Program-made: the position numbers and the translations under genes | Notes under the pieces: generated by a model | Database searches by the model: none | Told to the model about the DNA's origin: nothing | Seen by the model: only the letters and a program-made list of their open reading frames with translations | From: Pseudomonas bijieensis | GTDB taxonomy: Bacteria > Pseudomonadota > Gammaproteobacteria > Pseudomonadales > Pseudomonadaceae | Assembly (NCBI RefSeq): GCF_013347965.1 | Contig: NZ_CP048810.1 | Coordinates: forward strand, 1,984,001 to 2,048,000 | Direction of reading: 5' to 3' | Length of the DNA stretch: 64,000 nt | Part shown: positions 25,121-31,425 of the stretch, piece after piece | How positions within the stretch are numbered: the first letter of the stretch is position 1 | How the letters are laid out: each line of letters begins with the position of its first letter

Positions 25121-25337
25121 GACGAGCCTCCCGCATCTCGTCGATGGACTGACAGTTCACACACTGCGTACAGCCCTGCTGGGCCAGTCGCCGTGCCTCG
25201 GGGATCGGATCGTCGCAGCTTTCACAGAACAACAACGAATGCCCAGGCAATGCCGGCTTGAACGCACTGCGAGCAGCAAGCGCCTGATCGATGCGCTCCT
25301 GCACCAGATCATTGGCGAAATCAGCAATGTCAGCCAC
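25110..25337 (-). CDS. TraR/DksA-type zinc-finger protein
   Basis: 75 residues with a GTG start (GTGGCTGAC), because no in-frame ATG gives a family N-terminus. MADIADFANDLVQERIDQAL and the C4 zinc finger (CESCDDPIPEARR...CTQCVNCQSI) match the short phage TraR family, which binds the RNA polymerase secondary channel. The start overlaps the CII stop and the stop overlaps the VapE start. Confidence 0.8.
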   Translation of the reverse strand: MADIADFANDLVQERIDQALAARSAFKPALPGHSLLFCESCDDPIPEARRLAQQGCTQCVNCQSIDEMREARHAR

Positions 25338-25848
25338 GGCCGTCACCCCGCGTTGTGTGGTTGACGTACGTGGCGCGGTTGAACAATCCCAGCAGCCCCT
25401 GGATACCTCGAAACACCTGCAGGCGGATCGCGGCCAACTCATGATCGCTGACCACCCCATCACCAATGCTCTTGGCCCAGGTGTCGGCCAGATCTGCCAC
25501 CTGCCGAAAGTACTCAGCGAGGCCGACGGTCAGGGTTTCCGGCATGTCAGTGGTGTACACCTCAGACAGCTCATGCCAGATCGTATCGCCGACCAAGGCA
25601 TGCACCGCATCTAAAATGCGCCTGTCTTTGGTCAGCTCGAGGATCTCGCCAAACTCTTGAATGTTCACCGAGTGACTAGGGTGCGTGGGGGACAGCTTGT
25701 GCTGCAGCGTGGTGGGGTTTCGGCCGGTGGTGGCGGCGATTGCAGCGGCGCCGCCTGGGTAGTCCCGTGCGGCATGGTAAAGCGCCAGATCGAGCGGCAG
25801 GACTTCCCGCTGTGCTCGTTCGACGCAACTCAGAGCGATTCGGCTCAT
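25330..25848 (-). CDS. CII-like phage transcriptional regulator
   Basis: 172 residues. The N-terminal YHAARDYPGGAAAIAATTGR plus NPTTLQHKLSPTHPSHSVNI is the DNA-binding region of the phage regulatory CII family found in Pseudomonas prophages; helices follow. AAGGAT lies 8 bases upstream of the ATG. It is separated from cro by a 332-base non-coding segment. It probably helps choose between lysogeny and lysis. Confidence 0.8.
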   Translation of the reverse strand: MSRIALSCVERAQREVLPLDLALYHAARDYPGGAAAIAATTGRNPTTLQHKLSPTHPSHSVNIQEFGEILELTKDRRILDAVHALVGDTIWHELSEVYTTDMPETLTVGLAEYFRQVADLADTWAKSIGDGVVSDHELAAIRLQVFRGIQGLLGLFNRATYVNHTTRGDGRG

Positions 25849-25954
25849 GGCATTAATCCTTATAAGTTGCCAGTGCCGCGCGACATGCAGTGGTGATACA
25901 TTTGCCGCGTGGCTTGAAAGGGCCCAAACGCCGGCTAGATCTTAGGGATCAACA

Positions 25955-26176
25955 CCGGCACCGTGCCGGGGCGAACAATCCGTTGTTCACCCCTGGCGCA
26001 ACAGCTGCCCAATCTGTGGTGGAAAAGGCAGCAACACCAAGGCTTCCGAGCCCTGGGAAAGCGCGATAAAGAGAGGTGGTTTGCATGTGGTGTGCCCGCC
26101 TTCCTTTATCGCGACCCGGCAGCGCTGTGGTGGTGCGTGTCGGGAGGAACTGGGCGACCGTTAGGTCGCCTTTTTT
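25955..26176 (+). ncRNA. Structured non-coding early region, candidate small RNA or nut-like leader
   Basis: The stretch between CII and Cro (25849-26180) holds no convincing gene but several strong dyads. They are CCGGCAC/GTGCCGG (25955-25969), GAACAA/TTGTTC within GGGG/CCCC (25968-25993), and a 10-bp perfect CGCGATAAAG/CTTTATCGCG pair (26062-26071 and 26104-26113) that extends further with mismatches. It ends in a plus-strand intrinsic terminator at 26153-26176. This would fit a rightward small RNA antisense to the cro-cII leader. On the minus strand CTCTTTA at 26067-26073 resembles an antitermination boxA. Confidence 0.4.
26153..26176 (+). terminator. Plus-strand intrinsic terminator beside cro
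   Basis: A perfect GGCGACC/GGTCGCC stem with loop GTTA is followed by TTTTTTC on the plus strand. No plus-strand gene precedes it, so either a small RNA ends here or it shields cro and cI from rightward read-through. Confidence 0.75.
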
Positions 26177-26180
26177 CTAT

Positions 26181-26444
26181 CTATCGAGTAACCGTTTTGT
26201 GCGGGGCGGACGCTTCAAGCAACCATGAGGCATCTAATAAAATGCCCCTTTTCTGCGCTTCCGATGCAAGAAGAGCTGCGTACTGTGTCTCCCCGGTGTA
26301 CTCCGTACGCGGAAGGCTCGCCGCTAGCCGCCATTTATTCAGAGCCTGATAGCTCCGTTTGCAGATCTTCGCAGCGGACCCTATCCCGCCAACGGCCTCA
26401 AAAGCGAATGCGATAGCGCTTGGAAAATCGTCAGGATTCAACAT
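26181..26444 (-). CDS. Cro-like regulator (YdaS-type helix-turn-helix)
   Basis: 87 residues. IAFAFEAVGGIGSAAKICKR, then SYQALNKWRLAASLP, is the helix-turn-helix of small Cro/YdaS proteins. It is divergent from the repressor with a shared 79-base control region. GAGG lies 7 bases before the ATG on the minus strand. A perfect operator palindrome begins 13 bases upstream of the start codon. It should repress cI and open the lytic pathway. Confidence 0.8.
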   Translation of the reverse strand: MLNPDDFPSAIAFAFEAVGGIGSAAKICKRSYQALNKWRLAASLPRTEYTGETQYAALLASEAQKRGILLDASWLLEASAPHKTVTR

Positions 26445-26456
26445 GGGAACCTCAGA

Positions 26457-26477
26457 ATATCAACCCGCAGTTGATAT
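26457..26477. promoter_or_regulatory. Repressor/Cro operator at the cro-cI border
   Basis: A perfect 21-bp palindrome ATATCAAC-N5-GTTGATAT. A second, degenerate copy (TCAAC-N5-ATTGC) follows at 26484-26498, with a centre-to-centre distance of 24 bases. The same TCAAC/GTTGA core recurs twice upstream of the rightward early operon. Confidence 0.7.
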
Positions 26478-26523
26478 TAAACATCAACTGACTATTGCGC
26501 AAGCTTTCTGTCAAGCTCAACCC

Positions 26524-27255
26524 ATGGTTGATAAGAATGAACAACGCGTGGCATTCAGTTCACGCTTACATCAAGCTTTAGATGAAGCTGGCGTCCGCAC
26601 CCGGGGACGAGGGGTGGACGTTCACAAGCATCTAAAATCGATGGGGGTGAGCAAGACAACTCAAGCCATCAGCAAATGGCTAAATGGTGAGGCGTTGGCC
26701 GAAGCTGACAGCATGGCGGCTCTGTGCTCATGGCTCGGAGTGCGCCGTGAGTGGCTTGAGTACGGCGTACCACCAAAAGGCGCTGTCGGAGAAAATAATA
26801 TCTATCGTCTGACTCTCGACGACGAAAGCAACGTTAGCGAGGTGTCGTTACGATTCGGAAAAGTTCCTTTGATATCTTGGGTACGCGCAGGGTCTTGGTG
26901 CGAAGCGATATCGAACCTTGAGAATTATGATGCCGACTCATGGATTTCTTGCCCTGTCCCTATTAGCGCAAATGGCTACGCACTGAAGGTAAAAGGTGAC
27001 TCTATGACCAATCCAGGTCCAGGGCGCTCATATCCCGCTGGGTGTATTATTTTTGTTGATCCAGAGGCAGAAGCAAAAACTGGCGATCGGGTCATAGCAA
27101 GATTGTCTCGCACTAACGAAGCCACCTTCAAAGTCTTGGTTGAGGATGCAGGGCGTCAATTTTTAAGGCCAATCAATCCTCAGTACCCAATAATTGAGAT
27201 CAGCGAAGAAACACATATTTGTGGCAAAATTGTAGGCTCCTTCATTCCGGAGTAA
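26524..27255 (+). CDS. CI/PrtR-type repressor with LexA-like autoprotease
   Basis: 243 residues from the ATG at 26524; longer starts run through the operator. The N-terminal 75 residues bind DNA (RLHQALDEAGVRTRGRGVDV, SKTTQAISKWLNGEALAEAD). The C-terminal half is an S24 peptidase domain: cleavage site Ala122-Gly123 in WVRAGSW, Ser160 in KGDSM, and Lys203 in EATFKVL. It is expected to maintain lysogeny and to be cleaved when RecA is activated. The initiation region lacks a strong Shine-Dalgarno sequence. It converges with the next gene, overlapping it by 14 bases. Confidence 0.92.
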   Translation: MVDKNEQRVAFSSRLHQALDEAGVRTRGRGVDVHKHLKSMGVSKTTQAISKWLNGEALAEADSMAALCSWLGVRREWLEYGVPPKGAVGENNIYRLTLDDESNVSEVSLRFGKVPLISWVRAGSWCEAISNLENYDADSWISCPVPISANGYALKVKGDSMTNPGPGRSYPAGCIIFVDPEAEAKTGDRVIARLSRTNEATFKVLVEDAGRQFLRPINPQYPIIEISEETHICGKIVGSFIPE

Positions 27256-28228
27256 GTGCAATTCCAACTAAAGCCTTTTTCGCATCAGCTTGAAAAACTG
27301 AGTCTTTCTCTAATCGTGCCGCAATAAAATCCGGGGAGATATTTTTACTACGAGCCAGGTATTCATCTGCCAAATCTTGATTGAATGTTTTGTACAACCT
27401 TGCAATATTATAAAGAATAATTGATTCAGACAGCGGCACCATATTGACGGTACCCAGCACCCCCTCAAGCACGCTAATCATTCTTCTCTTTACTTCCACA
27501 TCAGCACCAATTGTTTCTGCCGTAAGGATATCTGACTCAACCCAATATTTAGGGCGTCCGAAATGATTAGAGTATTCTTTGGCCCGATCAGCGAAACCGT
27601 GAAATGCCAATAAAGATGCTAGATTTTCCTGTTGATTACCGTAATTTTTATTTGACCGCCCTGTTAACCTACTAACAATTTCAAACATTACAAATCTGGA
27701 TTTTTTATTGCTCATTAGAAAGGCGAACACACCTGCATAAGCAGCAACCAAAGCAATAAGCATAGTGGGGACATTTTCTGTATTATTTTTACCTACCTTC
27801 TCTCCCTTTATCCCTTTAGCTCGGAGCGAAACAAGGGGCTCTTCAGACTGACCTGTCTTACCTTTCACCAACGCAGAAACGCTAAACCTCTCAGTTGGAT
27901 TTAGATTTTCAGCAGTGACAACGATAGAGCTCTCATCAACTTTCTGATTATTTTTAATAGAACCATCTACATCTACTATAGATTTCTCTATAACTGAATG
28001 AGGGAACGTCACCGAAAGATAAACGTCTTCCGCTGCTTTATCCCCAGAATTGAGCACCTCAAACTGCTGTATAAATACCCTATCATTATTATCTTCAAAA
28101 GAGATGCTCTTAACATAATTATAAGTAAGTTTTGGTTCTTTGTTTTGAATCCAAAATAAAGCAGCTCCAGTACCTAGAGTAACGCCCCCGGTTACGATCC
28201 CGTTAATCAATATGGTTTTCCAGCTCAT
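27242..28228 (-). CDS. Two-TM membrane protein of unknown function (moron candidate)
   Basis: 328 residues, clearly more AT-rich than the flanking phage genes. A TM helix at about 5-27 (ILINGIVTGGVTLGTGAALF) is followed by an extracytoplasmic beta-sandwich-like region (about 30-150; QQFEVLNSGDKAAEDVYLS), a second TM helix at about 152-172 (PTMLIALVAAYAGVFAFLM) and a cytoplasmic helical domain to the end. It is transcribed against cI and overlaps its end. I recognise no family. The position and base composition suggest a lysogenic-conversion or superinfection-exclusion gene, which is inference. Confidence 0.7.
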   Translation of the reverse strand: MSWKTILINGIVTGGVTLGTGAALFWIQNKEPKLTYNYVKSISFEDNNDRVFIQQFEVLNSGDKAAEDVYLSVTFPHSVIEKSIVDVDGSIKNNQKVDESSIVVTAENLNPTERFSVSALVKGKTGQSEEPLVSLRAKGIKGEKVGKNNTENVPTMLIALVAAYAGVFAFLMSNKKSRFVMFEIVSRLTGRSNKNYGNQQENLASLLAFHGFADRAKEYSNHFGRPKYWVESDILTAETIGADVEVKRRMISVLEGVLGTVNMVPLSESIILYNIARLYKTFNQDLADEYLARSKNISPDFIAARLEKDSVFQADAKKALVGIALTPE

Positions 28229-28327
28229 CCCTGCCCCCCCCAGCTAAGCGAAATAGTTACCTTGTGTTGAGTCAGGCTCGAGACCTACGCGCGTCCTGAT
28301 TGCACACGGCCAATCATACATAGCGAA

Positions 28328-28387
28328 TTGACATCTCACAGAAAAAAATCAACGACGGTTGACTAAAATCAACCAGCAGTTGATATT
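28328..28387 (+). promoter_or_regulatory. Operator-covered promoter of the rightward early operon
   Basis: Two palindromes, TCAAC-N4-GTTGA (28349-28362) and TCAAC-N5-GTTGA (28369-28383), have centres about 20.5 bases apart, i.e. two helical turns. A possible promoter (TTGACT at 28359, 17 bases, GATATT at 28382) is entirely covered by them. A perfect TTGACA also occurs at 28328. The operators match the one at the cro-cI border, so the same repressor probably silences this operon. Confidence 0.65.
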
Positions 28388-28422
28388 TGTCTCACTCTTC
28401 CACCACAGAGCGAGGCAAAACC

Positions 28423-28599
28423 ATGCACACCACAGCATCCCTGCACGTCCATCCGGCCGTTGCCGACCTATCCCGCATCTTCGAAGTAAGGCGCCTGGCC
28501 CGCATCTACGGCTGCACCTTCATCCCGTCTAAACCTAAGCAACATGCCCGTACCGCACCGACTTCCTTCGATCCAAACGACGGAGGCCGGGCAGCATGA
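28423..28599 (+). CDS. Unknown early protein 1
   Basis: 58 residues, first gene of the rightward early operon. The ATG at 28423 has GAGG about 9 bases upstream and lies 40 bases after the operator. The sequence (MHTTASLHVHPAVADLSRIF) has a basic middle (FEVRRLARIYGC) and a polar tail. It overlaps the next gene by 4 bases. I recognise no family; first early genes often encode host-takeover or anti-defence factors, but nothing here shows that. Confidence 0.65.
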   Translation: MHTTASLHVHPAVADLSRIFEVRRLARIYGCTFIPSKPKQHARTAPTSFDPNDGGRAA

Positions 28600-29177
28600 G
28601 CAAATTCCTTATCGACAACCGCACACTGACATTGCTCAGCGCCCAGGTGAACCTGAGCGGGACTTTCAATCACACCCTTCGGCGACTGTATCGACGCGAT
28701 GTGCTGGCGTTTCGGCTGAAAGTTGAACGCAACAAGCCCGACAGCATCTTCACCGTTGAGCTGGGCTCAGAGCGCCACACGCTGATCGTGCCCAACACCA
28801 AAAAGACTCACCTGAAGCTCGCCGACTTCATTGAGGAGGTCGTCAATGGCCCTTCTGACCTGACCGAACCCCAGATGAAACGACATGCTGAACGCGAGTA
28901 CGGCGCTTTCAGTAGCCAGCAGCGGGAACAGGTTTACAGACTGGTTTCCACAGGTGGATTTATCGACCTGGACCTGGGCTTTGAACTGCCGATTCGGCTC
29001 GCCGTGCACAGGACACGTACACGCTCAGGCATCACCGTAGTCATGAGCATCGGCGTCAAAAGCCCGCGTACCAAATGCTTCACCGTGTACGGCACCGACG
29101 CAGAGATGTACGAGCAGGTTTGCGAATCCATCAACCACCTGGCTGCGCTGGCGACACCCGCCGCGCACGCAGCTTAG
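28596..29177 (+). CDS. Unknown early protein 2
   Basis: 193 residues with an even codon usage and ATGA coupling to the previous gene. It looks soluble and mixed alpha/beta. Segments include LRRLYRRDVLAFRLKVERNK and a C-terminal beta-rich half (DLDLGFELPIRLAVHR, SGITVVMSIGVKSPRT). I recognise no family. The good length and coupling make it a real gene. Confidence 0.75.
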   Translation: MSKFLIDNRTLTLLSAQVNLSGTFNHTLRRLYRRDVLAFRLKVERNKPDSIFTVELGSERHTLIVPNTKKTHLKLADFIEEVVNGPSDLTEPQMKRHAEREYGAFSSQQREQVYRLVSTGGFIDLDLGFELPIRLAVHRTRTRSGITVVMSIGVKSPRTKCFTVYGTDAEMYEQVCESINHLAALATPAAHAA

Positions 29178-29187
29178 GAGTTATGCC

Positions 29188-29472
29188 ATGGAGCGCAACC
29201 TCGAAAAGACCGCCAAGCACTTCGGCCTGACCAGACCAGCCCTGATCAAGCTCATGCGTGAGAAGGGCCTGCTTACTGACCGCAACCTGCCGGCGTTTCC
29301 CGTTCGTGACCGTGAGTACCTGCGGGTGAAGGACAGCAACTGGTACCACGACACGCTGGGCATGCAGTACAGCCAATCGACACGCGTTCGGCAGGCCGGC
29401 ATCCCGTGGCTAGCAGAGCAACTGGGCCTCGACCTTCCTGCCATCCCGGCAGACAACCGTGACGTGGCCTAG
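29188..29472 (+). CDS. KilAC/antirepressor-like DNA-binding protein
   Basis: 94 residues with AGGAG upstream. LEKTAKHFGLTRPALIKLMR, then EKGLLTDRNLPAFPV and LRVKDSNWYHD, follow the layout of the C-terminal KilAC domain of phage antirepressors. The usual N-terminal Bro/AntA domain is absent, so it is a stand-alone KilAC-like protein. It may modulate the repressor circuit. Confidence 0.65.
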   Translation: MERNLEKTAKHFGLTRPALIKLMREKGLLTDRNLPAFPVRDREYLRVKDSNWYHDTLGMQYSQSTRVRQAGIPWLAEQLGLDLPAIPADNRDVA

Positions 29473-29638
29473 GGAATACGCCCACCAGATCATCGCCCTA
29501 CGCACCCGAGAGGAGCGCAACGCCGCGCTCCTTGAGGTGCCGGAGCATCTGCGCGAGCTGACCAAACGCCATTGCCTGAATGCCTGGAATCACCCAGCCC
29601 GAAATAAACGCATGGAGAGCCCAAAGCCTCATGACTAG
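29459..29638 (+). CDS. Unknown 59-residue early protein
   Basis: A short gene with a GTG start (GTGACGTGGCC) that overlaps the KilAC-like gene by 14 bases and the next gene by 8. The product, VTWPREYAHQIIALRTREER then NAALLEVPEHLRELTKRHCL, is a helical protein like the small WPR...EHLR...H proteins common in Pseudomonas prophage early operons. Function unknown. Confidence 0.6.
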   Translation: MTWPREYAHQIIALRTREERNAALLEVPEHLRELTKRHCLNAWNHPARNKRMESPKPHD

Positions 29639-29960
29639 CCAGCCTCAAAACCCGCTGCGCCTGATGCCAGCACCGGAGACGGCCACCGTCGAGCTGCTGT
29701 ATCGCACCTTCGGCGACGTGCTTATCCCCCTCGAAAAGCTGCGCGTGCAGTACTTCCGCAACCTCAACGAGCAGTCATTTGCAGCTGAAATCACCAGCGG
29801 CCGCATTCAACTGCCCGTGACCACTCTGGACAGCAGCCGCAAGGCACCGAAGTACGCGCACATCCGCCACGTCGCGGCACTGATCGACATCCAGGCTTAC
29901 AAGGCCGACGAAGTCCACGCGAAGGCCCAGGCCGACGCAACCGAAGAAGCCCAACCGTAA
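29631..29960 (+). CDS. PrtN-family protein 1 (pyocin-activator-like)
   Basis: 109 residues from the ATG at 29631. Residues 20-90 (VELLYRTFGDVLIPLEKLRV, YFRNLNEQSFAAEI, GRIQLPVTTLD, HIRHVAALIDIQ) follow the PrtN pattern: IPLE, YF..L....F, G.I.LPV, H...LA..ID. PrtN activates pyocin genes in P. aeruginosa. In this prophage a second, more typical family member is encoded near the integrase, so this one may have a distinct promoter or act as an excision factor. Confidence 0.65.
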   Translation: MTSQPQNPLRLMPAPETATVELLYRTFGDVLIPLEKLRVQYFRNLNEQSFAAEITSGRIQLPVTTLDSSRKAPKYAHIRHVAALIDIQAYKADEVHAKAQADATEEAQP

Positions 29961-30003
29961 CGGCTGCCACCACCAGCCACACAAACCACCAGGAGCACAC
30001 CAC

Positions 30004-30420
30004 ATGACTGCAATTCAAATCTGCGCATTGATCGGCCTGATAGTCAGCGCCGCCCTCATCTACTGGACCGGCTACCGAGGCGGGCTCATTGACGGCCGCG
30101 TCGAAGGCATTGAAGAGGGCACAAATGACGAACGCGCCGCCAACGCGAAAACCATTCGTGAGCTGGAGGCATCCCTCCAATTCATCCGCGCCGATCACCA
30201 GCACCTCGCAGCCCATGCGAAGCGGCTGAGAGAAAGCCAAGCCTTCGGCCCTCAAGAGCGCCAAACGCTTATGCAGATCGCCGAAAAACTGAGGCTGGCC
30301 TCTGACACCTTCCGCGCCATGAGTTCGAAGGCGCAGGCACAGCAGGCGCTCGACCTGCGCGAAAAAGCGCTGGGCATGGCCGCTCTGCTGGATCAGGTCG
30401 AAGTGGAGGACGCAGCATGA
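30004..30420 (+). CDS. Membrane-anchored coiled-coil protein, unknown
   Basis: 138 residues. One N-terminal TM helix (about 4-24, IQICALIGLIVSAALIYWTG) is followed by a long charged helix (about 35-135) with heptad-like spacing (TIRELEASLQFIRADHQHLA). Such small anchored coiled-coil proteins are frequent in Pseudomonas prophage early operons. No function known to me. Confidence 0.7.
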   Translation: MTAIQICALIGLIVSAALIYWTGYRGGLIDGRVEGIEEGTNDERAANAKTIRELEASLQFIRADHQHLAAHAKRLRESQAFGPQERQTLMQIAEKLRLASDTFRAMSSKAQAQQALDLREKALGMAALLDQVEVEDAA

Positions 30421-30638
30421 GCCGTCATTGCCCGATGCTACGCCTCTCACCTCAAGATGCCGGCGTGCTGCACCAGCAACACGCCAAAGCCACCGCTGAA
30501 CTGCGCGAAGTGACTCGATTCCGCAAAGAGTTTGACCGACAACTGTCGCTGCTTATCGGCTACGACGCCCTGCGCAAGCTGCACAAGGATACCCAGAACG
30601 CCCTGCTGCTCGTCGACCTGATCAAGGAGGCCGCATGA
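30417..30638 (+). CDS. Unknown 73-residue helical early protein
   Basis: ATGA-coupled to its neighbours on both sides. It is wholly alpha-helical in appearance (AKATAELREVTRFRKEFDRQ) with no membrane segment. Unknown family. Confidence 0.65.
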   Translation: MSRHCPMLRLSPQDAGVLHQQHAKATAELREVTRFRKEFDRQLSLLIGYDALRKLHKDTQNALLLVDLIKEAA

Positions 30639-31177
30639 CTCAGATTCTTACCGCAACCGGCAAACGCTTTGACCTGTATGAGCCGGATGCCGACCTAATC
30701 GACCCACGCGATATCTCCCACTCGCTGTCAAACTTGTGCCGCTTCAATGGCCACACCCGAGAGTTCTACAGTGTGGCCCAGCACTGCTGCATAGTCGCAG
30801 ATCTGGTGCCTGAAGAGGACAAGTTGGCGGCACTTCTACACGACAGCACCGAAGCCTTTGTCGGCGACATGGTCCGACCGCTGAAGGAATGGATGCACGC
30901 CTTCCAAGACGTCGAGCACTGGATCTGGGAGCGCATCTGCACCCGCTTCAACCTCGATCTCACACTACCAGCATCCGTCCACCATGCAGACCTTGTTGCC
31001 CTGGCCACCGAACGCCGCGACCTGATGCCGCCCGACCCGGCCACCTGGGATTGCCTTTTCGGTATCGAACCCGCGCCCGAACGCATTCGGCCGTGGTCAC
31101 CCACCGAAGCCCGGCTCACCTACCACCAGCGCCTGATGGACCAACTCGCTATCGAACACCGGAGGAAAGCGGCATGA
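30635..31177 (+). CDS. HD-domain phosphohydrolase (YfbR-like)
   Basis: 180 residues. The metal-binding residues of an HD domain are in place: His in SVAQHCCIVADLV, the HD pair in LAALLHDSTEAFVGD, and a later Asp in SVHHADLVALATER. Proteins of this type hydrolyse nucleoside monophosphates (5'-deoxynucleotidase) or similar substrates. In a phage it may shape nucleotide pools. ATGA coupling on both sides. Confidence 0.8.
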   Translation: MTQILTATGKRFDLYEPDADLIDPRDISHSLSNLCRFNGHTREFYSVAQHCCIVADLVPEEDKLAALLHDSTEAFVGDMVRPLKEWMHAFQDVEHWIWERICTRFNLDLTLPASVHHADLVALATERRDLMPPDPATWDCLFGIEPAPERIRPWSPTEARLTYHQRLMDQLAIEHRRKAA

Positions 31178-31425
31178 AGCAAGTACAGAACCACACCCCA
31201 TCCCAGGCCGCTTTGCTCCGCAGCGCTAGCAAGGTCGACGCGCCTGTAAATAACAGTCTCTGCTGCGCAGCAGCAGGCATTACTGCTCTTCCCAGCAGCA
31301 CCGCCGAGGCGCTTATACCCCACGAAAAGCTGCGCGGGGCAGCGCACACTGAAGCAACGCTAATCGCTCAGGATCGCCCGCTCGCGCAGCCTGTCGTGGG
31401 GTATACGCATGGAGGTTGGGTATGA
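31174..31425 (+). CDS. Unknown 83-residue early protein
   Basis: The ATG at 31174 overlaps the HD gene stop (ATGA), with GGAGG about 10 bases upstream. The sequence MKQVQNHTPSQAALLRSASK, with a Cys-Cys pair (NNSLCCAAAG), is low in order and rich in Ala/Ser/His. The stop overlaps the methyltransferase start. Unknown family. Confidence 0.6.
   Translation: MKQVQNHTPSQAALLRSASKVDAPVNNSLCCAAAGITALPSSTAEALIPHEKLRGAAHTEATLIAQDRPLAQPVVGYTHGGWV

Noticed and set aside
25963..26349. 128-codon plus-strand frame with GTG start across the cro-cII gap
   Set aside because: It contains an intrinsic terminator and strong hairpins, is antisense to cro and has no ribosome binding site; kept only as part of the structured RNA finding.
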